A DNA stretch of 57,874 bases from Adiantum capillus-veneris. Its lineage: Eukaryota > Streptophyta > Polypodiopsida > Polypodiales > Pteridaceae. Below, one piece after another: positions 10,470-21,117 of the stretch; positions within the stretch are counted from its first letter, which is position 1; each line of letters starts with the position of its first letter. The notes under the pieces were generated by a model. That model did no database searches. It had not been told where the DNA came from and was given only the letters and a program-made list of their open reading frames with translations. The position numbers and the translations under genes were made by a program. Location: assembly GCA_014529385.2 (NCBI GenBank), contig JABFUD020000288.1, forward strand, positions 1 to 57,874. The letters run 5' to 3'.

Positions 10470-11494
10470 GGGAAGCCCCAGCTTGAAGAGGTAGCAAGGA
10501 CACTTGTCAAGTTTCTCCAAATGTTGCCCTCATGGTGTGCCTGAAACCTATTGGTTGGCCACCCAAGGGGTCCAATGATAATAAAGGATATTTAATTAAT
10601 TGATTTTGTATTTATCAAGTCCTCTCTCTCTCAAAGGGGAAAGGGGGACACTTGTTCCAAGGCTATCCCTGTTGCTTGTAATGGCTCCTGCTTGTGATTG
10701 GCTAGGCCTGGAGGGGTCCAATGAGCTTCAAGCATGAGCTACAAGGGGGGGTCAACCCAAGCAAGCTAGGGGGGTGCTTAGGGGGTATACTCACCCACAC
10801 ACACTCACAAACACTCTCATTGTGTATTATGCAAAGTGCAAGATCTCCCTCTCTTTCTCCAAGAAAGTAGAGGTTGAGAGCCTACACCAACACTCTTGGC
10901 TATGGAGTGCAAATCCATCTGAGAGCTATGCTTCAATACTTGAGCTTTCCATCTATTTCTTCTTCATTACTATGCTATTATGTATGCTAGCACAAGAGTT
11001 ATGATAAGTGAGGAACTAGCTCTTTCTCGTATGAAATGTTTCTTCTTCCTCTTCCCTACCCTCATTCCCTGCTAGCTCTCTCCACCTTCGAAGGTGTTTG
11101 AGGTCTTGGGACTGACGCTTGGTATAGTTAAAGCTTTCTTCAAGTTTAGGTTATGCTATGATGGTGATGCATGAAGCTTTCCATCTTCATTGCTTCACCT
11201 AGGTCACAAGGAACACAAAGAATGTATTGTAACAAGTCTCTCTTTATGGGAGAAATCATAATACAAATGCCTATTGGAGGGGGGACCGGCTCCACATAAA
11301 TCCGGTCCTCAACTGTTGTCATGTTCTCTAAATTCTCTCTCTTGCAAAAGTATTGTCTATGCCAAGTTAACTAATTGCTATGATTATGTTGCTATCTTCA
11401 ATTATGTCAACCCGCTATGCTCACAAAATCATTTCTTGAAAGTACTCTCATTAAATTCCGCTACTCTCAAATTGAATAGGCAAATTCCATTACA
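9859..11494 (+). repeat. 5' LTR of element B
   Basis: This is a 1,636-bp LTR. It contains a short minisatellite of the GCTTGAGGT type (10157-10290), a (CA)n tract (10430-10468) and an open stretch near 10774-11004 that I regard as non-coding. The first 153 bp differ from the 3' LTR at one position. The 3' copy lacks some minisatellite units. Confidence 0.92.
10430..10468. repeat. (CA)n microsatellite in the B LTR
   Basis: A run of about 19 CA units. The matching tract in the 3' LTR (about 21083-21116) is slightly shorter, with a longer preceding G run. Confidence 0.95.
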
Positions 11495-11495
11495 T

Positions 11496-11507
11496 TGGTA
11501 TCAGAGC
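11496..11507 (+). other. Primer-binding site of B, initiator-Met type
   Basis: TGGTATCAGAGC begins one base after the LTR end. It is the standard complement of the plant initiator tRNA-Met 3' end. The same motif follows the Cop LTR at 15835, and a decayed form follows the C LTR at 48623. Confidence 0.9.
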
Positions 11508-11907
11508 ATTTGGTTTCTCTTTTTTGCTTAAGAAGAGAGGTCCTTAAGTAGCCTATAAATGGGGAATGTTGTTAATTATAATAGAGTAAGTGGAACTGGG
11601 ATCTAATATCGGTTTTGTTAAGCCCACTATGTGGGGGATGGTGCACACCTCGTGAGCTTTGGACTTAATAATGGAGTCATTTTAGACTTGCCTACGGCTT
11701 TACCATTATTGAGCCATAAGAAGTCCGAAAGGAGCTAGCCCTTGGCAACTCTGCTATGTTAGACCTACTCCTCTACTCTCTATAATTAACCACTTTGAGC
11801 CGTGGGTGTAGATACTTAAGAGCCAATTTTCAAAGGCTAAGAGGAGTGGTAACTAAGGTTTTGTATTGCCAAAGCATACACTAAGTATAAACATAAATTT
11901 TGTTAAC
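11508..11907 (+). other. Leader of element B
   Basis: About 400 bp lie between the PBS and the gag ATG. No reading frame or repeat of note is seen. The text is recognisably related to the leader of C at 48635-49030. Confidence 0.6.
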
Positions 11908-12441
11908 ATGGCTGACAATAATCAAGAGAGTAGAATGAACATTGATAGCTTTGATTTTGCACATGAAGGTGCTAATGATGATGCTCCCATGTTTGGGAAT
12001 TATCTCGTCACTAGGTTGCAACAAGCTATGGGCAACCCTGTTTTGCAAGCCGAATTTACTCAACAACTTCGTGCTAATGGAATTTCCCTTCCTCTCCCAA
12101 AGGAGAGAGAGCTTAGGAGGCCTCTTGAAGAGGCCCCCAAAAGAAGACTCTCTCCCATTCGAGAGGAGGAATCCAAAGAGAAAGAAAGCAATGACAGTCT
12201 AAGTTCTTCTGAAGATGTGGCTCCACGAAGACGGCGGTCTAGACGATCGCCTACTCCTCCCAAGAGGAAAAGAGCAACCCATAGTCCTTCTCCTCATCAC
12301 TCTGAAAGGCAAGAGAGGAAACAAAGGAAGAAAAGGGCTAGGAAGAGGTCATCCTCTTCTCCTTCTTCTTCACCTTCCTCCTCTTCCGATGAAAGTTATG
12401 GCTATTCTCCTAGAGAATACAAGAGGGGAGGACATTGCAAA
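11908..12441 (+). pseudogene. Element B gag fragment with Arg/Ser-rich tail
   Basis: I prefer the ATG at 11908 (MADNNQESRMNIDSFDF), because C has the same MAD start at 49031; an upstream in-frame ATG exists at 11866. The N-terminal part (DAPMFGNYLVTRLQQAMGNP) matches C gag. Residues from about 60 on are highly charged, then become SR-like (RRRRSRRSPTPPKRKR, then a poly-Ser run near residue 155-170). The frame then runs into an LTR fragment at 12442, so the capsid core and any zinc knuckle are missing. The basic tail could bind RNA, which is inference from composition. Confidence 0.7.
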
Positions 12442-13205
12442 TCATTCCCTGCTAGCTCTCTCCACCTTCGAAGGTGTTTGAGGTCTTGGGACTGAGGCTT
12501 GGTATAGTTAAAGCTTTCTTCAAGTTTAGGTTATGCTATGATGGTGATGCATGAAGCTTTCCATCTTCATTGCTTCACCTAGGTCACAAGGAACACAAAG
12601 AATGTATTGTAACAAGTCTCTCTTTATGGGAGAAATCATAATACAAATGCCTATTGGAGGGGGAACCGGCTCCACATAAATCCGGTCCTCAACTGTTGTC
12701 ATGTTCTCTAAATTCTCTCTCTTGCAAAAGTATTGTCTATGCCAAGTTAACTAATTGCTATGATTATGTTGCTATCTTCAATTATGTCAACCCGCTAAGC
12801 TCACAAAATCATTTCTTGAAAGTACTCTCATTAAATTCCGCTACTCTCAAATTGAATAGGCAAATTCCATTACATTGGTATCTAATATCTAACCAACCCA
12901 AATGATTTTTTCATATTAAATTGATCACTTAATGTGGGAGAATAAACGGGAACAAGTGTTAAGATATAGATATGTGCTTATAGATCTATCTCAACACGAG
13001 GCCAATAGTAAAGGGGCCCAAATGGGAGATGGTCTATCAAGAGAAAGGCTAGCCAATGGAGCATAAGACCTTAGGGTTAGCTTCATTGAAGACCTCCAAT
13101 AATGTGTGTAAAAGTCCTTTGACCTTAGGTAAGCTATGGCTGAGCTTGAGGTGGGAACCCGGCCCAAACTCGAGGTGCTTGTCGTGCTTGAGGTGCTTGT
13201 CCTGG
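12442..13205 (+). repeat. Two LTR fragments joined end to start inside B
   Basis: Bases 12442-12874 match the last 433 bp of the B LTR (from 11062), and 12875-12880 continue six bases into the PBS (TTGGTA). From 12881 the sequence is the LTR from its 11th base on, running to about 13205 (matching 9869-10195). The join shares the short sequence ATC. The next base enters RNase H coding sequence. The order LTR-end, PBS start, LTR-start is not produced by simple insertion. It looks like template switching during reverse transcription. Confidence 0.85.
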
Positions 13206-15015
13206 AGCGGTTTTGCTTCAACAAGGGCATGCCATAGCATATGAGAGCCGAAGGCTCAATAGTGATGAACGAGTCTTGGGCATTTATGAGAAAGAGATTT
13301 TAGCTGTTCTACATGCCCTAGACACATGGAAGCACTACCTATTGAGGACTCCATTTATCCTACGAACCGACCAGCAAAGTCTCAAGTATTTCATGACGCA
13401 AACCAAGATTTCCGACAAACAAATGAGGTGGGTAAATTTTCTTTCACAATTTAATTTCCATATTGCTCACATAGCTGGTAAGCACAATCAAGTTGCTGAT
13501 GCACTTTCACGATGACCAAAAGTTAATGCGGTGTCTATAGCTACTCACAATGATCTATCCTCTATGATAGATGAGTATGCTACTGACCCTGACTTTAGAG
13601 ACATAATGTCAGCCCTTGATTTGGGAAAGAAAGAGGAACCATTCAACTTGCAGGATGGTTATCTTCTCCACGGCAATAGGCTATGTGTTACCCATTCCCT
13701 TCGTGAGAAGGTTATGTATGAATCCCATGCTCCTCCATATGCAGGGCATAGAGGTATTCAACCTACTCTCCGAGGAGTAGAGACGTATTTCTATTGGCCT
13801 ACCATGAAAGTGGACATACAAGAGTATGTTTCAAAATGTGTAGTATGCCAAAAGACCAAGTATGATACATGGAAGCAACCTGGATTACTCCAGCCATTGC
13901 CTATTCCAAATTCACCATGGGAGAGTATATCCATGGATTTCATCTTTGGATTACCCAAGTCTATCCATGGGAATATAGGAATATGGACAATAGTCGACAG
14001 GTTTAGCAAGCAAGCACATTTTATTCCTGTCAAAAAGACTATTAAGGCACATCAAATGGCAACTCTCTTCATATCTCAGATTTTCAAGCACCATGGATTA
14101 CCCACATCCATCGTGTCAGATAGAGATCCTAGAATGACCAGTAATTTCTGGAAAGGTCTCTTTGAAAATCTAGGAACAAGATTGAATTTCTCCTCGGCCT
14201 ATCACCCACAAACGGATGGCCAAAGTGAGATAGCCAATCTTACGATACTCGATCTACTCAAGACTTATGTTAACGAAGTAGATCAACGCTCACAATGGGA
14301 AAAGTATTTACCTCTAGTAGAGTATGCCTACAATAATACTGTCCATACTTCTACGGGGAAAGCACCTTTCGAGATCATAGAGGGAAGACCTAAAAGTCCC
14401 TTGTTACTCAAAGTACATGGGAAGATCTTCACCGCCGATGAGTATAGCCGTGACCTACAAGAATCTTTTCAAAAGATTAGGGAGGCTATAGCCATCTCTC
14501 AACAAAGGCAAAAAGCTGTTGCTGATAAGCACAGAAGAGCCTTAATGTTCAAAGAAAATGATTGGGTCTTACTCAAGTTTCCTAAGGCTCGATTAAGGCA
14601 AACGACGGGCAAAAATCCTACGGGCCATCAAAAGTATTATGCTAAACTAGCAAAAAGATACTATGGTCCTTTCCAAATCTTGAAGCCCATCAATGAGACG
14701 GCTTATCAACTCAAGTTGCCCAACAATTGGCTTATACACAATGCCTTTCATGTAAGCCTACTTAAGCCCTACAAAGGAGAGCCACCAACTGAACCAATTA
14801 TTGAAGACCCTCCTGAAGTTGAAGACCAAGAAGAGGTGCTACAACCCAAAGCTGTCCTTTGGCATGAAGACAAGGTACTACGACATGGTAACATAATCCG
14901 ACTGTATCTTATTAAGTTCAAAAATTATCCTTTTGAAGATGCTAGATGGATGCAAGGAATACAACTTAAGGATAGTATGAACCTTGTCAATGCTTACAAT
15001 GCTACATTAGAGTAA
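13206..15015 (+). pseudogene. Element B RNase H (C-terminal part) and integrase with chromodomain
   Basis: The frame begins mid-RNase H (LLRTPFILRTDQQSLKYF; AGKHNQVADALSR). It has one TGA at 13513-13515, then stays open for 494 codons. Integrase landmarks are in order: the zinc-binding HRGIQPTLRG ... CVVCQ block, the catalytic acids in SMDFIFGLP, SIVSDRDPRM and DGQSEIANL (DDE all present), then YYGPFQI (GPY/F module). A C-terminal KFKNYPFEDARWMQ segment has the layout of a chromodomain, a bit diverged. Chromodomain integrases direct insertion to marked chromatin in known chromoviruses. With gag, protease and RT lost upstream, B cannot move on its own. Confidence 0.88.
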
Positions 15016-15375
15016 GCAAATGTACAAATTTCTTTTAAATGACTCATGTTTTTGTCTTATAAGACTAGTCCTCTTTTTAATTGTGCACAAATTTAACTAG
15101 TATGCATGCTTAGAACCATGTTTGTGATGACGACGTCTCTCAAACACCAAGTATAATTTGTCACTCTACTTTGGGAGAATGAAATGGACTAAAGAGCAGA
15201 CATGCTTGCGGCAGCTATGTCTCCGAAGCACCAAATGGATTAGTCATCCATCTTGGAAAGATGTCGTAGGGTAAAAAAGGGATCCTCTACCCGCTAAGTA
15301 CGATTGACTAATGACTAAGGCTTTATCTCTTCTACCTCATAGTCGAGGACGACTATGATTTCAAGAGAGATGTAA
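15016..15375 (+). other. 3' untranslated region of B
   Basis: 360 bp between the integrase stop and the 3' LTR. It ends with a small hairpin, CATAGTCG, loop AGGA, CGACTATG (about 15338-15358), and a purine-rich stretch AAGAGAGATG just before the LTR, the likely PPT. Confidence 0.6.
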
Positions 15376-15528
15376 TGTCATAAAATCTAATATCTAACCA
15401 ACCCAAATGATTTTCTCATATTAAATTGATCACTTAATGTGGGAGAATAAACGGGAACAAGTGTTAAGATATAGATATGTGCTTATAAATCTATCTCAAC
15501 ACGGGGCCAATAGTAAAGGGGCCCAAAT
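15376..15528 (+). repeat. 3' LTR of element B, first part
   Basis: The first 153 bp of the LTR match 9859-10011 with one substitution (TATAGAT to TATAAAT). They end at the insertion point of Cop. The remainder is at 20701-22284. Confidence 0.93.
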
Positions 15529-15834
15529 TGTTGAGATGTCGAGCTCTACACCTTGAGCTGGCATCCACTACGAGTCTTGGCCGCTTACTGCATTTACTCA
15601 CTGGCGCGGAGGATCTCTGCCAGTGATTCTACAGCTGGACTACACTTATAGTGCCAGCCTAGTACGCTTCTAGCGAATTCACACTTAGTGACCGCATGTA
15701 CATATGTGCTATTTTTCAGCTTTAGCACTTAGTCATTTTGTACTCTCTTTTCTGTAAAGAAGAAGAAGAAGCTTTCCATCTCTGTGTGCTTTGTGCTTGC
15801 CTTGTGTAGCTCTCTTGAATCCTCATTCTTTACA
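15529..15834 (+). repeat. 5' LTR of Cop
   Basis: A 306-bp LTR starting TGTTGAGATG and ending TCTTTACA. Compared with the 3' LTR it lacks 16 bp (CGTTAGGTGACCGACA) after GGCG near 15605 and differs at about three other sites. Confidence 0.95.
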
Positions 15835-15846
15835 TGGTATCAGAGC
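15835..15846 (+). other. Primer-binding site of Cop
   Basis: TGGTATCAGAGC directly abuts the LTR end. It is the initiator-Met type, usual for plant copia elements. Confidence 0.93.
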
Positions 15847-16056
15847 CTGGTGCAGGCAAGAGAGGCTAAGAGAGCAAGAGCATCACAATCCCTTTGTTCG
15901 CAGTATACAGAGATTTACTGTACAAGTACAGTGGTTGTGAAACGCTTGATTGTGGACACTTGTTGAGTGTAGAAAGCGTTACAGGAACCACGATAGCAGG
16001 TTCAACAGATTTGCAGGTTTTTGCAGATTGCAGCTATTTTGTCTTAGTGCTTCAAG

Positions 16057-19000
16057 ATGTCTGACGGTTTCAGTCAGATTGTTACTGAGAAGCTTGAGAA
16101 AAATAACTACCCTGCATGGAAGTTCAGAATAACAAATTTCCTAAAAGGAAAAGGTTATTGGGACTATGTAGAAGGAGACAATGAAAAGGAACCAGAGATT
16201 CCCGAGGCAAATGCTACAGCAGAACAAAGGAAAGCTTTGAGGGACTGGCAACAAGGCCAGAGCAAAGTGATGTATTGGCTGTCTATGAGCATCACAGATG
16301 GCATGATGGGCTATCTACAGGATGCTGAAACCCCCGCCATTGCATGGAGAAACTTAGGCAGAGTGTTCGAGGTGAACACCAAGGCCAGGAAGCTTCAACT
16401 AAAGTCGGAGCTAAATCAGGTTAAGAGGAACAACCTCTCAATCAATGATTATGCCTTGAAGATCAAGAGTATCATTGAGGCTCTTGGATCTATTAAAGTG
16501 TCAGTGGAAGACGATGACATTGTCCGTGCATGCTTGGATGGTCTAGGAGATGAGTATGTACATTTTAGGTCTTCCATGAATACAAGAGACGACATCCCCG
16601 TGTTCCAAGATTTGATTTCTATGCTTATTCTTGAGGAGAAGAACCTTGACACATCTTCTTCTCATGGCAGAAATAATTCTGAACAGGCCTTCTATTCTAA
16701 CTCCAACAGAGGTAGAGGTAGAGGTCGTGGTCGAGGCCCAAGGGGTTGCAGGGGCCAATTTCTGGAAGGTCAATCAAATCAAAACAATACAGGTGGCAGG
16801 GGAAACCAGTCTCAAGGCAGGGGGAGTCAAAGAGGTCGTGGTGCAGGATCAAGCAGGCAGCAACATACTCCGGATAGTAGAGAATGTTGGACTTGTGGTG
16901 AAAGAGGTCACATGTCACGTGACTGTCCAAAGGGAAAAGCAAGTAGAAAGAGAGAACAGGGCAACTATGCATCTACTAGCAGAGATGCAGATGATAGAAA
17001 AAACGAGCGCATGTTTGCTATGCAACATGTAATGAATACAATGACTGCAGAGAATTCCACCCAAGATGATGTTTGGTATGTGGATTCAGGTGCCTCTAAT
17101 CACATGACGTCTCGTGGAGAGTGGTTTAGAGATATGCGCAAACCAGATGTGTCAGGCTATGTGCAGACAGGAGATGATACAGCTCACCCCATTGCTCATG
17201 TAGGGGACATACCTCTAAATACGAAGAGTGGGAAATCAAAGTACTTAGCAGATGTACTTCATGTCCCAAACATTACAAAGAATCTTGTTTCTGTTGGACA
17301 AATGGTTGAGCAGGGTTTGCAGGTTCGCTTCAATCCAAATGGCTGTTATGTAGAAGATTTCCAGAATGGTTGTAAGCTGATCACAGAGGGCAAATGTGTG
17401 GGCAGAATGTTTACGCTGAATGTAGACATGCCTGAGGTAAAAGCTGCATTATTTGCACAGGGCACAGGTGTTGTGGCTGATGTTGACATTTGGCACAAAC
17501 GCATTGGCCATGTCAATGAGCAGAGATTGCGCAGCATGCAATCAAAACAGATTGTAAAAGGTTTGCCCAAATTCAAGGTGGATGGTATGCATAAAGTGTG
17601 TGCAGCATGCCAGTTTGGAAAACAGTCAAAGGGCTCATTTCCACATGAGCGCAATGTATGTAAAAGGCCACTTGAGGTGGTGCACACAGATGTTTGGGGT
17701 CCAACCGATACTACAAGTATACATGGTTGTAGGTATTATGTCTCTTTCATTGATGACCATACAAGGAAAGTATGGGTCTACTTCATGCGTAACAAAAGTG
17801 AAGTGTTTGGTCACTTTCAAGACTTCAAAGTCATGATTGAGAAGGAGACAGATATGCAAATCAAGACATTGAGGTCAGATGGAGGGGGAGAGTACTTCTC
17901 CAATGATTTTTCAGATTTTCTGCAAATGCATGGTATACACAGGCAGTTTACATGCAGATATACTCCACAGCAGAATGGGGTCGCAGAAAGGAAAAACAGG
18001 CACATTGCAGAGGCTGCACGTGCATTGATGAATGAGAAGAACATGCCTCATCATTTCTGGACTGAAGCTGTAAATACAGCTGTGTACATTATGAACAGGA
18101 CACCTACAGCTGCGGTGCATGATGTAACACCTGAGGAAAAGTTTACAGGTACAAAGCCTGATTTGGCACACTTGAAAGTGTTTGGTTGCATAGCTTACGT
18201 GCATGTACCAGATGAGTTGCGTAGGAAATTGGATCCTAAAGCAAAGAAATGTATTCTTGTGGGATATTCCCTTGAACAAAAGGGGTACAAGTGCTACAAT
18301 CCTACTACACGAGAATTACGAGTGAGCAGAGATGTAGTCTTTGATGAGATGAGCAGCTGGTACAGTAATGCACATGGCACTATTGGGGCTGATGTAAAAG
18401 ATGATGTGGTTGTACAAAATGTGAGGCCACAGTCACAGGTTTTGAGTGGACCACAAGAGTCCTCTTTTCGTGGCTCTGTTGAGAAACCATGGAATGGTAG
18501 ACTACGTACGCAGGTTACTCCACCAACAGGTACAGGGAATGTATCACGAAAAGGAAAGGAAAAGGTTGATGAACCTCCCTTTATGGTTGATGCATCATCA
18601 GGTTTTTCACATGTAGACATGGATTCAGATGGTTCTGAACAAAGTCTTGATGAGGAATTTGGAATTCCGGCTGTCAGGACACCTGGTGTAAGGAAAGTAC
18701 AAGAAGATGCTAGAGGGCAAAGGAGTGACCAAGGACCGCGCAGATCTAATAGAGTCAGAAATCCAGTTCAGAAATTGACTTATGATGGGTATCTAGCGCA
18801 TCACCAAGCCTACATGGCTAAGGTGATACAGGATGTGGAGCCCACATGTTTTGAGGATGCAGTTGGAAATGTGCATTGGGATGATGCAATGAATGAAGAG
18901 ATGGCTGCATTGGAAGCAAATGACACATGGGAGTTGGTGCCATTGCCAAGTGGCAAGAAAGCTATTGGCTGTAAATGGGTGTATAAAACCAAGCATAAGG

Positions 19001-20406
19001 CTGATGGTAACATTGAGCGTCACAAGGCAAGGCTGGTCGCAAAGGGTTATGCACAGACGTATGGCATAGACTATGAGGAGACCTTTGCTCCAGTGGCAAA
19101 GATGACGACTGTGAGAGCTGTCATAGCAGTGGCTGCATCTAGAGGATGGATTATGCATCAAATGGATGTAAAGAATGCCTTCTTGAATGGTGAGTTGCAA
19201 GAGGAAGTGTATATGGATCAGCCACCCAGTTATGTCGATCCAGGTTACCCAGATTATGTATGCAGACTTCTCAAAGCTTTGTATGGTTTGAAGCAAGGCT
19301 CTAGAGCATGGTATGACAGGATTGCCAAGTATCTTGTCAGTATTGGTTTTAGGAGAGCTCATGCTGATCATTCACTCTATGTACGTGAGAGTGATGTGGG
19401 GATTGTGGTCATTACCATATATGTAGATGACCTTATTATTGTTGGTGACAATGCTATGGAGATTGACCATGTGAAGGGTCTTCTCAAACAGGAGTTTGAA
19501 ATGAAAGATTTGGGCGAGTTGCGCTACTTTCTTGGCATTGAGGTGATCAGGACTCCAGAGGGTGTATGGCTGTCACAGAGACAATATGCTTTGGACATGT
19601 TGTCAAAGTATGGTATGGCTGATTGTAAGCCGATTTCCATTCCCTTGGATGTGAATGCAAAGCTGAGTGCAGAGAAGGGTGATGTTGTTGAGGATGTCAA
19701 TATGTACAGGAAGATGGTGGGTAGTCTAATCTACTTCACTATCACAAGGCCAGACTTGAGCTACACAGTAGGCTTGGAGAGTCAGTTCATGCAGCTTCCG
19801 AGGAAGCCACATTTGGATGGAGTACGACGCACACTTAGGTATGTGCAAGGGACTCTTGACTACGCATTGTTCTATGCAGCAGATGCACCATTAGCATTGT
19901 ATGGGTATACAGATGCAGATTGGGCAGGTAGCATTGTTGATAGGAGATCTACGAGTGGCTTCATGTTCTCTTTTGGGAGTGCTGCTGTTACTTGGAGCAG
20001 CAAAAAGCAGCCTACAGTTGCTTTATCGAGCACAGAGGCCGAGTATAGAGGTGCAGCAGTTGCGGCGTGCGAGGTAGCTTGGCTACGCACATTACTTGAG
20101 GAATTGGGAGTGCAGGTGGACCAGCAGATTGTCATTCATTGTGACAACCTCAGCAGCATGCAGTTGGCAAGGAATCCAGTGTTCCATGCTAGGACCAAAC
20201 ACATAGAGCTCCATTACCACTACGTTCGAGAGCGAGTGTTGGCAAGCGACATCGACTTGCTCTACGTCAACACAGAGGAGCAGATAGCGGATATCTTTAC
20301 CAAGGCCCTTGGAGCTGAGAAGCTTCGACGTTTCCGGACTATGCTTGGACTCTGCGACATGCAGAGCTCGAGGGGGAGTGTTGAGATGTCGAGCTCTACA
20401 CCTTGA
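16057..20406 (+). CDS. Ty1/copia gag-pol polyprotein, full length
   Basis: One 1,449-codon frame starts MSDGFSQIVTEKLEKNNYPA, the usual copia gag opening with a Tyr-Pro-x-Trp signature. Landmarks by approximate residue: gag 1-230; Arg/Gly-rich stretch 225-270; zinc knuckle CWTCGERGHMSRDC near 276; protease WYVDSGASNHM near 340; integrase zinc-binding His pair near 480 with CAACQFGK near 514; integrase acids in HTDVWGP (543), RSDGGGEY (607) and NGVAERKN (641); RT from about 950, with YVDDLIIVGD at 1122; RNase H with YTDADWAG (1284), SSTEAEYRG (1324) and HCDNLSS (1363). All key residues appear intact. The stop lies 28 bp inside the 3' LTR. The product would supply all functions for copying. The lineage within copia is not assigned. 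Confidence 0.95.
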   Translation: MSDGFSQIVTEKLEKNNYPAWKFRITNFLKGKGYWDYVEGDNEKEPEIPEANATAEQRKALRDWQQGQSKVMYWLSMSITDGMMGYLQDAETPAIAWRNLGRVFEVNTKARKLQLKSELNQVKRNNLSINDYALKIKSIIEALGSIKVSVEDDDIVRACLDGLGDEYVHFRSSMNTRDDIPVFQDLISMLILEEKNLDTSSSHGRNNSEQAFYSNSNRGRGRGRGRGPRGCRGQFLEGQSNQNNTGGRGNQSQGRGSQRGRGAGSSRQQHTPDSRECWTCGERGHMSRDCPKGKASRKREQGNYASTSRDADDRKNERMFAMQHVMNTMTAENSTQDDVWYVDSGASNHMTSRGEWFRDMRKPDVSGYVQTGDDTAHPIAHVGDIPLNTKSGKSKYLADVLHVPNITKNLVSVGQMVEQGLQVRFNPNGCYVEDFQNGCKLITEGKCVGRMFTLNVDMPEVKAALFAQGTGVVADVDIWHKRIGHVNEQRLRSMQSKQIVKGLPKFKVDGMHKVCAACQFGKQSKGSFPHERNVCKRPLEVVHTDVWGPTDTTSIHGCRYYVSFIDDHTRKVWVYFMRNKSEVFGHFQDFKVMIEKETDMQIKTLRSDGGGEYFSNDFSDFLQMHGIHRQFTCRYTPQQNGVAERKNRHIAEAARALMNEKNMPHHFWTEAVNTAVYIMNRTPTAAVHDVTPEEKFTGTKPDLAHLKVFGCIAYVHVPDELRRKLDPKAKKCILVGYSLEQKGYKCYNPTTRELRVSRDVVFDEMSSWYSNAHGTIGADVKDDVVVQNVRPQSQVLSGPQESSFRGSVEKPWNGRLRTQVTPPTGTGNVSRKGKEKVDEPPFMVDASSGFSHVDMDSDGSEQSLDEEFGIPAVRTPGVRKVQEDARGQRSDQGPRRSNRVRNPVQKLTYDGYLAHHQAYMAKVIQDVEPTCFEDAVGNVHWDDAMNEEMAALEANDTWELVPLPSGKKAIGCKWVYKTKHKADGNIERHKARLVAKGYAQTYGIDYEETFAPVAKMTTVRAVIAVAASRGWIMHQMDVKNAFLNGELQEEVYMDQPPSYVDPGYPDYVCRLLKALYGLKQGSRAWYDRIAKYLVSIGFRRAHADHSLYVRESDVGIVVITIYVDDLIIVGDNAMEIDHVKGLLKQEFEMKDLGELRYFLGIEVIRTPEGVWLSQRQYALDMLSKYGMADCKPISIPLDVNAKLSAEKGDVVEDVNMYRKMVGSLIYFTITRPDLSYTVGLESQFMQLPRKPHLDGVRRTLRYVQGTLDYALFYAADAPLALYGYTDADWAGSIVDRRSTSGFMFSFGSAAVTWSSKKQPTVALSSTEAEYRGAAVAACEVAWLRTLLEELGVQVDQQIVIHCDNLSSMQLARNPVFHARTKHIELHYHYVRERVLASDIDLLYVNTEEQIADIFTKALGAEKLRRFRTMLGLCDMQSSRGSVEMSSSTP
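20364..20378 (+). other. Polypurine tract of Cop
   Basis: GAGCTCGAGGGGGAG immediately precedes the 3' LTR. It overlaps the end of the polyprotein coding frame. Confidence 0.8.
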
Positions 20407-20700
20407 GCTGGCATCCACTACGGGTCTTGGCCGCTTACTGCATTTACTCACTGGCGCGTTAGGTGACCGACACGGAGGATCTCTGCCAGTGATTCTACAG
20501 CTGGACTACACTTATAGTGCCAGCCTAGTACGCTTCTAGCGAATTCACACTTAGTGACCGCATGTACATATGTGCTATTTTTCAGCTTTAGCACTTAGTC
20601 ATTTTGTACTCTCTTTTCTGTAAAGAAGAAGAAGAAGCTTTCCATCCCTGTGTGCTTTGTGCTTGCCTTGTGTAGCTCTCTTGCATCCTCATTCTTTACA
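20379..20700 (+). repeat. 3' LTR of Cop
   Basis: 322 bp, the same as 15529-15834 apart from a 16-bp insertion near 20458 and about three substitutions. Confidence 0.95.
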
Positions 20701-21078
20701 AAAATGGGAGATGGTCTATCAAGAGCAAGGCTAACCAATGGAGCATAAGACCTTAGGGTTAGCTTCATTGAAGACCTCCAATAATGTGTGTAAAAGTCCT
20801 TTGACCTTAGGTAAGCTAGGGCTGAGCATGAGGTGGGAACCCGGCCCAAACTCGAGGTGCTTGTCGTGCTTGAGGTGCTTGTCCTGCTTGAGGTGCTTGA
20901 CTTGGTGCATGATTAAGGAGCTTGAGGTGCCTTGAGAAGCTTTCTTGAGATGCTTGTGGGAACACCCCCTACTTCAAGTGGTTAGTCATGCTTGATGACT
21001 AAGGGGCTTGCTCATCCAAAGTCAAAAAGATCCCTACAAGGAGGGGGGCGAGCCTACAAGGGGGGGGGGGGATGAGAG

Positions 21079-21117
<39 letters not shown>

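Larger units (their letters stand above)
15529..20700 (+). mobile_element. Element Cop: near-intact Ty1/copia retrotransposon
   Basis: The element is 5,172 bp, with LTRs 15529-15834 and 20379-20700, a PBS, one long polyprotein frame with protease, integrase, RT and RNase H in copia order, and a PPT. It sits in the 3' LTR of B. The flanks are CAAAT and AAAAT, a 5-bp target duplication with one mismatch. LTR divergence is about 3 substitutions in 306 bp plus one 16-bp indel, making it the youngest layer of the nest. Confidence 0.95.

Noticed and set aside
10774-11004. Open frame in the B LTR, repeated at 21420-21650
   Set aside because: Its conservation is explained by LTR identity. It has no resemblance to a known protein, and C has no equivalent frame.
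11274-11531. Another repeated frame in LTR copies of B (also at 12654 and 21920)
   Set aside because: It crosses the LTR end and PBS and exists in several places only because the LTR is repeated.
18793-19371. A 192-codon minus-strand frame within Cop
   Set aside because: It lies antisense to the reverse-transcriptase coding region and has Cys/His/Leu-rich composition typical of an antisense shadow.
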